From Atopobium sp. (GTDB taxonomy: Bacteria > Actinomycetota > Coriobacteriia > Coriobacteriales > Atopobiaceae), in the NCBI GenBank assembly GCA_018376005.1, contig JAHACE010000034.1, positions 1 through 9,289 of the forward strand: a stretch of 9,289 nucleotides of DNA, read 5' to 3'. Both the position numbers and the translations under genes were made by a program. The notes beneath the pieces are model-generated. The model did not search any database. It was not told the origin of the DNA and was given only the letters and a program-made list of their open reading frames with translations. Shown here one piece after another: positions 1 to 5,677 of this stretch (within the stretch, counting starts at the first letter, position 1; the number at the start of each line of letters is the position of its first letter).

Positions 1-525
1 GGTGTTCTCCGTCCAAGGCGCGGACATATCTACAACCAGCTTCAGCATTCCCAAGGATACATTCCACAAAATCCTGAGCTGCTCTTTACCTGCCAAAGTG
101 TGGGCGAGGAGCTTGCTCAGTGGCAGCAGAGTGGCGCCTATTCTGATCAGGATGTTGAGGAGCTTCTGGAAGCTTCGGGACTTCTTTCGCGAACAACATA
201 TCAGAAGCTTATGTCTTCTCATCCATACGATCTGTCTGGTGGACAGCAGCAACTCTTAGCTCTCGTAAAAGTGCTGCTTACAAAAGCGCGTCTGCTTATT
301 CTTGACGAGCCAACAAAAGGCTTGGATGCCCCAACCAAGGATGCTGTTGTCAATTTGCTTTCTCGTGCACAGTCAGAAGGTGCAACCATAGTAATAGCAA
401 CGCACGACATGCAGTTGATATCGCGCGTTGCTGATAACGTTTCTTTAGTATTTGATGGCCAGATTTCTCTGACAGAGCCAACTTCAGAATTCTTTGAGAA
501 CTCTTGGGTATGGTCGGCGGAGTAG
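1..525 (+). CDS. ECF-type ABC transporter ATPase, C-terminal part (5' truncated by window)
   Basis: The reading frame is open from base 1, so the start lies outside the window. The fragment (174 residues) holds the second half of an ABC nucleotide-binding domain in order: Q-loop (GYIPQNPELLF, Gln near residue 23), signature LSGGQQQ (about 78-84), Walker B LLILDEPTKGLD (about 98-109) and the switch His in ATHD (about 135). The end, with an EFFEN motif, resembles the second ATPase half of fused ECF ATPases of the YkoD type, from family knowledge. The ATPase would sit at the inner membrane face and drive uptake through an EcfT/S-component complex. An ECF S component lies 560 bases downstream on the same strand, which supports an energy-coupling role. 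An internal GTG at 100 is not the start, because conserved Q-loop residues lie upstream of it. Confidence 0.88.
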   Translation, partial: GVLRPRRGHIYNQLQHSQGYIPQNPELLFTCQSVGEELAQWQQSGAYSDQDVEELLEASGLLSRTTYQKLMSSHPYDLSGGQQQLLALVKVLLTKARLLILDEPTKGLDAPTKDAVVNLLSRAQSEGATIVIATHDMQLISRVADNVSLVFDGQISLTEPTSEFFENSWVWSAE

Positions 526-529
526 GTGG

Positions 530-991
530 CTAGAACCTTAAGAACGGCTCCTCATCCTGGCCAAGCTCCTCAAGAAGCTCATCGTCAAGATCGTTGATGT
601 CGCCAAACTCCTCGTGCTCATGCTCTTCTTCATCTTCCTCATGATCGTGAGTATGCTCATTGAAGCCGTAGGCATTGGCTGTCTCATCATCAAACTCAAG
701 TGTTGGAAGAGCGCTGGTAATGCTGCACAGACCAACTCCTGCAGGCATAATCTTTTGCCACTGAGCAATCAGAGGAGTGGTTGGAACTTCTCCCAGCTCA
801 ACAATGGAATCCAAGAAAATCTCTTTTGCGCCGTCAAGCAGGTCAGATGAATTTGCAACCTCAATAAGGTGCTCCGAGAAAAGCTCAAGCGCGTGATCTG
901 TGGAATCTGCCTCAACAATACAAGGCATAAGACAGTAGTTGTCCGAAGAGTCAAGCTCGTCGTTGTAGCTAAAGTTTCCCAGATAGATCAT
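530..991 (-). CDS. Uncharacterised acidic protein with a His/Glu-rich patch
   Basis: I do not recognise a named family. The 153-residue product has no signal peptide or membrane segment. The N-terminal 100 residues look folded (mixed hydrophobic pattern, MIYLGNFSYND start). The last third is very acidic and contains a His-rich stretch (HTHDHEEDEEEHEHEE) followed by Asp/Leu/Glu-rich sequence. This could bind divalent metal, but that is inference. The start is well supported: reading leftward, a perfect AAGGAGG (997-1003 on the plus strand) lies 5 bases before the ATG. The gene is convergent with the upstream ATPase, with only 4 bases between the two stops and no visible terminator. It is divergent from the S-component gene. 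Confidence 0.8.
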   Translation of the reverse strand: MIYLGNFSYNDELDSSDNYCLMPCIVEADSTDHALELFSEHLIEVANSSDLLDGAKEIFLDSIVELGEVPTTPLIAQWQKIMPAGVGLCSITSALPTLEFDDETANAYGFNEHTHDHEEDEEEHEHEEFGDINDLDDELLEELGQDEEPFLRF

Positions 992-1084
992 GAAGACCTC
1001 CTTGTTGTAGTTTCAAATCATCTTATGCCAAAATAAGATAGACCTTCTCGATATTTTTATTTTGACGGTAAGCGTGAGGTTCTC
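992..1084. promoter_or_regulatory. Divergent intergenic region with 7-bp inverted repeat
   Basis: This stretch separates the leftward acidic-protein gene from the rightward S-component gene, so it should hold promoters for both. A perfect inverted repeat ATCTTAT (1020-1026) / ATAAGAT (1033-1039) is separated by 6 bases and could be an operator. A possible rightward promoter is TTTCAA (1011-1016), a 17-base spacer, and TAAGAT (1034-1039), which overlaps the right arm of the repeat. The match to consensus is only partial. No convincing leftward promoter boxes were identified. Confidence 0.35.
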
Positions 1085-1846
1085 GTGGATAATCGGCACA
1101 TGTTATCAATAGTCTTAGAGGTTGTGGCACTCTTTGCTACACCTATTATTCTTGCTGTTGAAATGATATATTTTCCCGATTTTACCGCGGTATCTTCAAT
1201 TATTTTAGCGATCATTTCAGTTGCATTATTTATGTTAAGTTTTGAGGCAAAGAAGCCCTCAGTTGCCAATTTGGTACCTACTGCCGTCTTTAGCGCCTTA
1301 GGTGCTGCGGGAAGAATTGCCTTTGCGCCACTCGCCTACGTAAAGCCTGTTTCCGCAGTTGCTATCTTCGCGGGAGCGTTTCTTGGCAGACATGCGGGCT
1401 TTTTGGTAGGTGCCTTATCTGCGCTTCTTTCAAACGTTTTCTTTGGCCAGGGCTCGTGGACGCCATGGCAGATGTATGCATGGGGGCTTGTTGGTTACTT
1501 GGGAGGCCTTCTTGCAACTTTGACCTCAGCTTGCCCTGCATCTTCTAAACGCACATCCGTCCAACAAGGTGAGAAACCCCGCAAGCTTTCACCTTTCTTG
1601 CTTATGATCTGGGCATTTATATCCGGGCCATTCTTTGGCCTTGTAATGAACGTGTACTTTGTTATTGGATTTGTACATCCTTTAACACTTGAATCCGCTC
1701 TTCTCGCGTTTGCGGCTTCAATTCCGCTTGATCTAACGCACGGCGTAGCAACGCTTGTTTTTTTGATTTTGTTATGGCTTCCATGGCAAACATCCGTTAG
1801 CCGAATCCTCACAAAATATAATCTCACTGGTAGGAGCTTTAGATAA
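1085..1846 (+). CDS. ECF transporter S component (substrate-binding membrane protein)
   Basis: A 253-residue integral membrane protein with about six hydrophobic segments. The central part reads like an ECF S component: PTAVFSALGAAGRI, then AGAFLGRHAGFLVGALSALLSN, then FFGQGSWTPWQMYAWGLVGY and a Gly-rich helix. S components bind a vitamin or other cofactor and dock on the EcfA/EcfT energising module. The substrate cannot be read from the sequence; cobalamin-type and other cofactors are possible. The start is GTG at 1085, with GAGG at 1076-1079 five bases ahead; an internal ATG at 1100 is an alternative. A short hydrophilic loop lies near residues 150-170. The ATPase fragment at the left edge is the likely partner, though an opposite-strand gene separates them. 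Confidence 0.8.
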   Translation: MDNRHMLSIVLEVVALFATPIILAVEMIYFPDFTAVSSIILAIISVALFMLSFEAKKPSVANLVPTAVFSALGAAGRIAFAPLAYVKPVSAVAIFAGAFLGRHAGFLVGALSALLSNVFFGQGSWTPWQMYAWGLVGYLGGLLATLTSACPASSKRTSVQQGEKPRKLSPFLLMIWAFISGPFFGLVMNVYFVIGFVHPLTLESALLAFAASIPLDLTHGVATLVFLILLWLPWQTSVSRILTKYNLTGRSFR

Positions 1847-1917
1847 GCCATCTTTTTCCGTTTACCTAAAATGCCTTCCATTTTGCGACCTTTGATCTAG
1901 ACTGTATTCACTGTCAG

Positions 1918-1933
1918 CCCCCAGATTTGGGGG
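1918..1933 (+). promoter_or_regulatory. Hairpin over the comF ribosome binding region
   Basis: CCCCC (1918-1922), loop AGATTT, GGGGG (1929-1933) form a perfect 5-bp G/C stem. It ends 5 bases before the likely comF ATG at 1939. The GGGGG strand is the only Shine-Dalgarno-like sequence there, so the stem would hide it. A weak promoter guess is TTGCGA (1883-1888), 16 bases, TATTCA (1905-1910), which would put the hairpin at the very 5' end of the transcript. The function is inferred; the stem is seen directly. Confidence 0.45.
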
Positions 1934-1938
1934 TAAAA

Positions 1939-2688
1939 ATGCAACCTACATCTATCCTTACTGCAACGGCAAACTCAACACTTGAGCTGCTTGCTCCTAC
2001 GCGCTGCGTTGTGTGCGAGAAACCCGGCCAGCTCCTTTGTGATGAGTGTCGGGCAAAGCTGCCATGGATCTCTCAGCAGTGGGCATGTCCTAATTGCGGC
2101 GCTCCATACGGAAAGCTTGTTTGTTCAGAGTGTGCAGATAAAAAGAAACGACCTGTTCAATGGGAGAGTAGAGCGGTCATTTGTGCCATGGGATTTAAGG
2201 GTCCTCCTGCACGGTTGATTTTGACGCTTAAGGATGGACACGAGCTTCGACTGGCACCGGTAATTGCTGCAGCTCTATTGTGTGCGCTTGAAGAAGCCTC
2301 AGCATGGAAAGCTCGTGACGGTACCTCTCGCTTTGATAGTTCAAAAATTGATGGCGTTTCCTTTATTCCAGCAACTGCAGAAGCGTACGCGCGCAGAGGC
2401 TTTGATCATATGGAACTTGTAGCTCAATCGTTTTGCCAGCTTACAGGCTTACCTTTGTATGACGTGCTTATACGTCCTCATGCAAAGGACCAAAGAACAC
2501 TCTCATCCGCTCAAAGGCAAATAAATTTGAAAGGAAGTATTGCTTGTACTGCGCCGGTTAATCAATCAAATATTTTACTTTTAGATGATGTTGTAACTAC
2601 GGGAGCATCAATCAGAGAAGCTACTAGAGTACTTTGTGCCGCAGGCGTGCATTCTGTAACCGTAGGCGCATTAGCTCGCGTATGGTGA
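1939..2688 (+). CDS. comF: ComF-family phosphoribosyltransferase-like protein
   Basis: A 249-residue ComF/GntX-type protein. The N-terminus carries two Cys4 zinc-finger-like clusters: C23/C26/C34/C37 and C50/C53/C62/C65. The C-terminal half is a type I phosphoribosyltransferase fold: FIPATAEAYARRGFDHMELV (about 142-161), the family's conserved RGF motif, and the PRPP-loop motif LLLDDVVTTGAS (about 213-224) with both Asp residues present. In competent bacteria ComF helps carry incoming single-stranded DNA in the cytoplasm; many carriers are not known to be competent, so the role here is uncertain. I chose ATG 1939 over the in-frame TTG at 1927 because the TTG lies in the loop and stem of the hairpin. 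The gene is followed by a 315-base structured non-coding region. Confidence 0.92.
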   Translation: MQPTSILTATANSTLELLAPTRCVVCEKPGQLLCDECRAKLPWISQQWACPNCGAPYGKLVCSECADKKKRPVQWESRAVICAMGFKGPPARLILTLKDGHELRLAPVIAAALLCALEEASAWKARDGTSRFDSSKIDGVSFIPATAEAYARRGFDHMELVAQSFCQLTGLPLYDVLIRPHAKDQRTLSSAQRQINLKGSIACTAPVNQSNILLLDDVVTTGASIREATRVLCAAGVHSVTVGALARVW

Positions 2689-2710
2689 GTTACCTATGGT
2701 TGCAAACGGC

Positions 2711-2716
2711 TATACT
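2711..2716 (+). promoter_or_regulatory. Putative -10 box for the structured RNA
   Basis: TATACT lies 22 bases after the comF stop and about 12 bases before the 5' strand of the closing helix of the RNA. It matches the sigma-70-type -10 consensus at five of six positions. No good -35 hexamer is found 16-18 bases upstream, so this is a weak call; the RNA could also be made by readthrough from comF. Confidence 0.35.
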
Positions 2717-2722
2717 TGATAA

Positions 2723-2990
2723 GTCTTTTCAGGTCTGTGGTTGCGAAGTTCTCTGTGAGCTTTTAGTCCATGACAGACGAGGTCAAAGGGATCCACGTAA
2801 GTTTGCGTGTGCGCACGTAAACGATCATGGCTCGTCCTAGAAGTAAGCCATACCGCCTGTTATATCAAAGAGACAAAGGGTCTCGCAGGCGAGAGAACTA
2901 CTAGTGGAGCTGCTGCGGTAGCAAAGCAAACGTTCCAGTATGCGAGTGTGGGGTCAAATACCAGGTCAGCTGAAAAGACACCTGAATAGA
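2723..2990 (+). ncRNA. Structured non-coding RNA, candidate raiA RNA motif
   Basis: This fills most of the 315-base gap between comF and the binding-protein gene. Hand folding finds many consistent helices: closing P1 TTCAGGT 2728-2734 / ACCTGAA 2980-2986; 2735-2738/2773-2776; 2746-2751/2757-2762; 2801-2809/2814-2822 (9 bp, one G-U, loop TGCG); 2827-2832/2846-2851; 2854-2859/2886-2891 enclosing 2870-2874/2880-2884; 2911-2914/2920-2923. A long-range TCCAC 2792-2796 / GTGGA 2904-2908 is also possible. Known family context: raiA RNAs occur in Actinobacteria and Firmicutes near comFC and upstream of raiA/hpf. Here comF is immediately upstream and hpf lies 1.1 kb downstream. I do not recall the motif consensus well enough to match it base by base, so identity rests on position and fold. 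It might instead be a leader element for the next gene. Confidence 0.6.
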
Positions 2991-3003
2991 AGAAGGAGTT
3001 CTG

Positions 3004-3939
3004 ATGACGCGCGGTAAAAGCTCTCTTAAGGTGTTACTTCTTATAGCACTTGCTGTTGTTTTAACAGGATGCTCCATTGGTCCTATCAACATTGATCTGG
3101 ATAAATGGTTCCACGTCAAGTCAGTGCAAGAGGCAATCCAAGAGAAGCGAGAAGCCCGTCAGCAGAAGATTCCTGATTCCTCTCTGCACACAGCTGGCAC
3201 TTTGACCGTTGGTCTACGTACTCAGTCAGTAACAGCTCCAATGGTTGTGGCCTCAGAAGCTGGAACATTGCAGGGAATTGACGTTGAAATAGCTTCTGCA
3301 ATTGCGGATCAGCTCGGCGTAGACGTTAAGTTTGTGTCAGTAAATGGTCCAGTTGATGGTTTGCAAGCAGGCTGCGATATTGTCATGGATGTTAGAAGTG
3401 GTGAGGATTCAACAAGTACGTTGATTTCTGGTTATGCAGAGTCCACAACAGCGCTTTTCCATAAGGGTTCAGAAACAGACATTACTGCTGATAGTTTGAG
3501 TGGAAAGTCCGTTGGCGTTCAAACGGGCTCTTTGTCCGAGCGAGCAATGGGTCAGGTGCTCACCGGTATGTCTGTCCAGGGTTTTTCTAACTTAAATGAT
3601 GCTTTTGAAGCACTTGAAAATGGCTCCATTGATTATGTGGCCTGTGATGCGTATGCCGGTGCCTATCTAGCAGCAAATAAAGATATTTCTATGGTTGGTG
3701 TTGTTGATGTCCCTACTACGATTGGCATTTCTGTAGCAACAAGCAATAAGACGCTTGCTACGCAAATTCAACAAGCTCTTTCGACTATTCAAGCTGATGG
3801 AGTAGAAGGAGTCATCAGAAATAAATGGGTTGGCACGTTGCCACACCTCTCAACAACCAATAAGATCCCTGGTCTAGTAGAAGTATCTACGCAATCTACC
3901 AGCACTGATTCAACTACATCTTCCTCTGAGCAAAATTAG
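3004..3939 (+). CDS. Amino-acid-type solute-binding lipoprotein (SBP family 3)
   Basis: A 311-residue lipoprotein. A basic N-terminus and hydrophobic core lead to the lipobox LTGC with lipidated Cys at 23. After a charged linker (about 38-60), the periplasmic-binding type II fold begins: GTLTVGLRTQS, then LQGIDVEIASAIADQLGV, as in polar amino acid binding proteins of the SBP_bac_3 family. The second lobe contains LSGKSVGVQTGS and a YVACDAYAGA segment. The last 20 residues are Ser/Thr-rich and probably disordered. It would be anchored outside the membrane and deliver amino acids or related ligands. No permease or ATPase gene is next to it, so it is an orphan. The start has AAGGAG (2993-2998) five bases ahead. 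The structured RNA lies directly upstream and may share its transcript. Confidence 0.85.
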   Translation: MTRGKSSLKVLLLIALAVVLTGCSIGPINIDLDKWFHVKSVQEAIQEKREARQQKIPDSSLHTAGTLTVGLRTQSVTAPMVVASEAGTLQGIDVEIASAIADQLGVDVKFVSVNGPVDGLQAGCDIVMDVRSGEDSTSTLISGYAESTTALFHKGSETDITADSLSGKSVGVQTGSLSERAMGQVLTGMSVQGFSNLNDAFEALENGSIDYVACDAYAGAYLAANKDISMVGVVDVPTTIGISVATSNKTLATQIQQALSTIQADGVEGVIRNKWVGTLPHLSTTNKIPGLVEVSTQSTSTDSTTSSSEQN

Positions 3940-3945
3940 TCACGC

Positions 3946-3992
3946 GTAAAGAGAAATAGTCTCTAACCGTTTACCGCTCAATTCAATTTTTT
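3946..3992 (+). terminator. Weak terminator-like hairpin after the binding-protein gene
   Basis: AGAGA (3950-3954) / TCTCT (3960-3964) forms a 5-bp stem with a 5-base loop. An alternative outer pairing GTAAA (3946-3950) / TTTAC (3970-3974) is possible. A run of six T lies at 3987-3992, too far from the stem for a classic intrinsic terminator, so this is tentative. Confidence 0.25.
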
Positions 3993-4001
3993 ATGGAATG
4001 A

Positions 4002-4031
4002 TTGACCGACAAATGGGTATTGTTGTTATAC
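4002..4031 (+). promoter_or_regulatory. Promoter upstream of hpf
   Basis: TTGACC (4002-4007) matches the -35 consensus at five of six positions. TTATAC (4026-4031), or TATACA one base later, serves as -10 after an 18-base spacer. A transcript start near 4037-4039 would give a leader of about 40 bases before the hpf ATG. This suggests hpf and degV can be expressed apart from the binding-protein gene. Confidence 0.55.
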
Positions 4032-4053
4032 AGACATCAGATAGAAGATGTCT
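4032..4053. promoter_or_regulatory. 7-bp perfect dyad at the hpf transcription start
   Basis: AGACATC (4032-4038) and GATGTCT (4047-4053) form a perfect inverted repeat with an 8-base spacer. It begins directly after the -10 box and covers the predicted start point. It could be a repressor operator, or an RNA hairpin if transcription starts at its left edge. No known regulator site is recognised. Confidence 0.45.
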
Positions 4054-4076
4054 CGTGTATCCGATAGGAGGCTCCC

Positions 4077-4667
4077 ATGGTGGACATCAAAATTTCGGGA
4101 CGCAAGGTAAGTATTTCTGAGGCTTTGCGCGCACACGTAGACCAGAAAATCGGTGATGCTCTTAAGGTATTTGACATCACTCCTATGTCTTGCGATGTAG
4201 TTCTCAGAGTAGACAAAAACCCTTCAAATCCAGATAGAAAGACAGCTGAGGTTACGGTATTTGTTCGTAACAATGTTGTTCGTGTCACCGCTAGCTCTGA
4301 CGATATGTATGTAGCCATTGATGAAGCGGCAGAAAAAGTCTCCAGGCAGCTGCGTAAGTACAAGACAAAAGTTGTCGAGCGTCGCCATCATGTAAAGTCC
4401 GAGCGTGGAGTTGCGCTTACACAAGAAGATCTTGCTAACCTCATTGAGATCCCAGCTGAAGACCTTGATGACCAGCTTGTTCGCGAGAAGTACATTGATC
4501 TTGAGCCAATGACAGAAGAGGAGGCGCTTGTCCAAACTGACCTTCTCGGCCATGATTTTTATGTCTTTGTTAATTCTTCCACTGGTTTGACTAATGTCAT
4601 TTACCATCGTAAAAATGGTGGTTATGGAATTATCAAACCTAAGATTGAGGAACCAGATGTTCAATAA
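4077..4667 (+). CDS. hpf: Ribosome hibernation promoting factor, long form
   Basis: A 196-residue long-form HPF (also named RaiA/YfiA family). The N-terminal domain (about 1-100) has the S30AE start VDIKISGRKVSISEALRAHV and binds the 30S decoding region. A charged linker (about 100-135) leads to the C-terminal dimerisation domain (about 140-190), with the typical pattern LEPMTEEEALVQTDLLGHDF and FVNSSTGLTNVIYHRKNGGY. Long-form HPF joins two 70S ribosomes into inactive 100S dimers during stress or stationary phase. The start is firm: AGGAGG (4066-4071) lies five bases before ATG. The end overlaps degV by 11 bases. The dedicated promoter and dyad upstream suggest its own regulation. The candidate raiA RNA lies 1.1 kb upstream, separated by the lipoprotein gene. 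Confidence 0.95.
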   Translation: MVDIKISGRKVSISEALRAHVDQKIGDALKVFDITPMSCDVVLRVDKNPSNPDRKTAEVTVFVRNNVVRVTASSDDMYVAIDEAAEKVSRQLRKYKTKVVERRHHVKSERGVALTQEDLANLIEIPAEDLDDQLVREKYIDLEPMTEEEALVQTDLLGHDFYVFVNSSTGLTNVIYHRKNGGYGIIKPKIEEPDVQ

Positions 4668-5602
4668 AAAAGATAAAGCCGAAGAGGAAATCAGCGAGGT
4701 CGCCTTTGAAGACCTTGAGCCTACTGAACTTTCAGCTGCATATCATAAGCCTAGTAACGTTCGAATTATTATGGACTCTTGCGCAGACTTTGCTCCAGGA
4801 ATTGCTGAGCAGCTAGGTGTTGATATCATCCAGTTCCCGTATGTGGGACCAGATGGAGAGCACTATGACGATGGCTGGAAGAGCATTAGTGCACATGAGT
4901 TCTTTGAGGGCATGCGTAAGGACAAAAAGCTACGCTACACCACCTCTGCAATTACTCCTGGTCATTACCTTGAGGTCTTTGAGCGCGCTGCAAAACAGGG
5001 CACACCTACGGTATATCTGTGCTTTACCTCAGCTCTCTCTTCATCGTTCTATGCAGCTGAGCAAGCAGCAGATATGGTAAGAGAGAAATATCCAGACTTT
5101 GAGATTTACGTAGTTGACAATGGTGCACCTTCGTCCGCAGCCCAGCTGCTTGGACTTGAGGCAGTTCACCAAGCCAATAAGGGTCTCTCGGCAAAAGAGA
5201 TTGCTGAGTGGGCAGACGACGCAAAAAATTATATCCATGGCTACTTAACGCTTGAGACCTTGGATGCTCTTGCTGCGGGCGGTCGTATTCCTGCTGCTGC
5301 AGCAAATATTGGTGGCAAGCTTGATGTAAAGCCAGAGCTTACCTATGACCTATTCTCATGACACCTCGCTTCCTGTGGGCATTATTTCTGCAGATGCACA
5401 GAAGGACGCTAATTGGCTAGAGGCTCAGATTCGTAAAGAGAAGGGCTGTGAGGGACTCACCATTATTCATAGCCAGGTAGGACCAGTCATTGGTGCTCAC
5501 GTTGGACCAGGCATGGTGGCTATTGTCTTCTGGGGAACTGACCGCCGCGAGAAGCTTTCGCTTTCTGACCGAATTGCTAACAGGGTTCGTAAATCTAATT
5601 AA
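4657..5602 (+). pseudogene. DegV family fatty-acid-binding protein, disrupted by internal deletion and frameshift
   Basis: The first part (4657-5361, 234 codons) starts at ATG 4657, inside the hpf end, with GAGG (4647-4650) six bases ahead, so it is translationally coupled. After a charged extension of about 34 residues, DegV motifs follow: VRIIMDSCADF (35-45), TTSAITPGHYLEVF (95-108), LCFTSALSSSF (121-131) and TLDALAAGGRIPAAAANIGG with DVKPELT. The frame then stops at TGA 5359-5361. The C-terminal DegV part continues in the +1 frame (about 5348-5602): LPVGIISAD, then IIHSQVGPVIGAHVGPGMVA. Family members have about 38 residues between KP-LT and this strand, including an RGRKKA-like motif; here about 11 remain. 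About 75-80 bases therefore seem lost, with CCTAT present on both sides of the junction. DegV proteins (FakB-like) bind fatty acids for phospholipid synthesis. The product is probably non-functional unless the gap is a sequence error. Confidence 0.85.
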
Positions 5603-5616
5603 CGGGTACAAGGTAT

Positions 5617-5658
5617 GGGGTCGCTCTTTGGAGCGGCCCCAGTTTGTTTATTTATTTC
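5617..5658 (+). terminator. Intrinsic terminator after degV
   Basis: GGGGTCGCTC (5617-5626), loop TTTG, GAGCGGCCCC (5631-5640) pair over 10 bp with one G-U. A T-rich tail (5643-5658) follows. This is a classic rho-independent terminator, placed 15 bases after the degV stop, closing the hpf-degV unit. Confidence 0.88.
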
Positions 5659-5677
5659 AGTCTGAAAGGACTCATAC

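Noticed and set aside
1495..1881. 128-codon minus-strand open frame under the S-component gene
   Set aside because: It is a shadow of a clear membrane protein gene, with no start signal and no recognisable protein.
1868..1884. AAAATG/CATTTT hairpin as terminator of the S-component gene
   Set aside because: The stem is A/T-rich, only 6 bp, and is followed by GCGACC, not a T-run.
2941..2970. tRNA T-arm-like sequence GGGTCAAATACC
   Set aside because: No matching acceptor, D or anticodon arms around it; the stem is only about 3-4 bp.
2634..2989. Two short open frames (2634-2840 and 2807-2989) in the gap after comF
   Set aside because: They lack ribosome binding sites and protein-like composition, the first overlaps comF in another frame, and the region folds into RNA helices instead.
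2955..2990. ACCAGGTCAG, resembling part of signal recognition particle RNA
   Set aside because: The diagnostic GGAAGCAGC-like loop is absent nearby, so it is not an SRP RNA.
4224..4664. 146-codon minus-strand open frame under hpf
   Set aside because: hpf is unmistakable on the plus strand; the reverse frame has no recognisable domain.
5359..5361. Programmed +1 frameshift at TCA TGA C in degV, in the style of prfB
   Set aside because: No CTT slip codon or upstream Shine-Dalgarno-like stimulator is seen, and the joined product would still lack about 25 family residues; a deletion explains it better.
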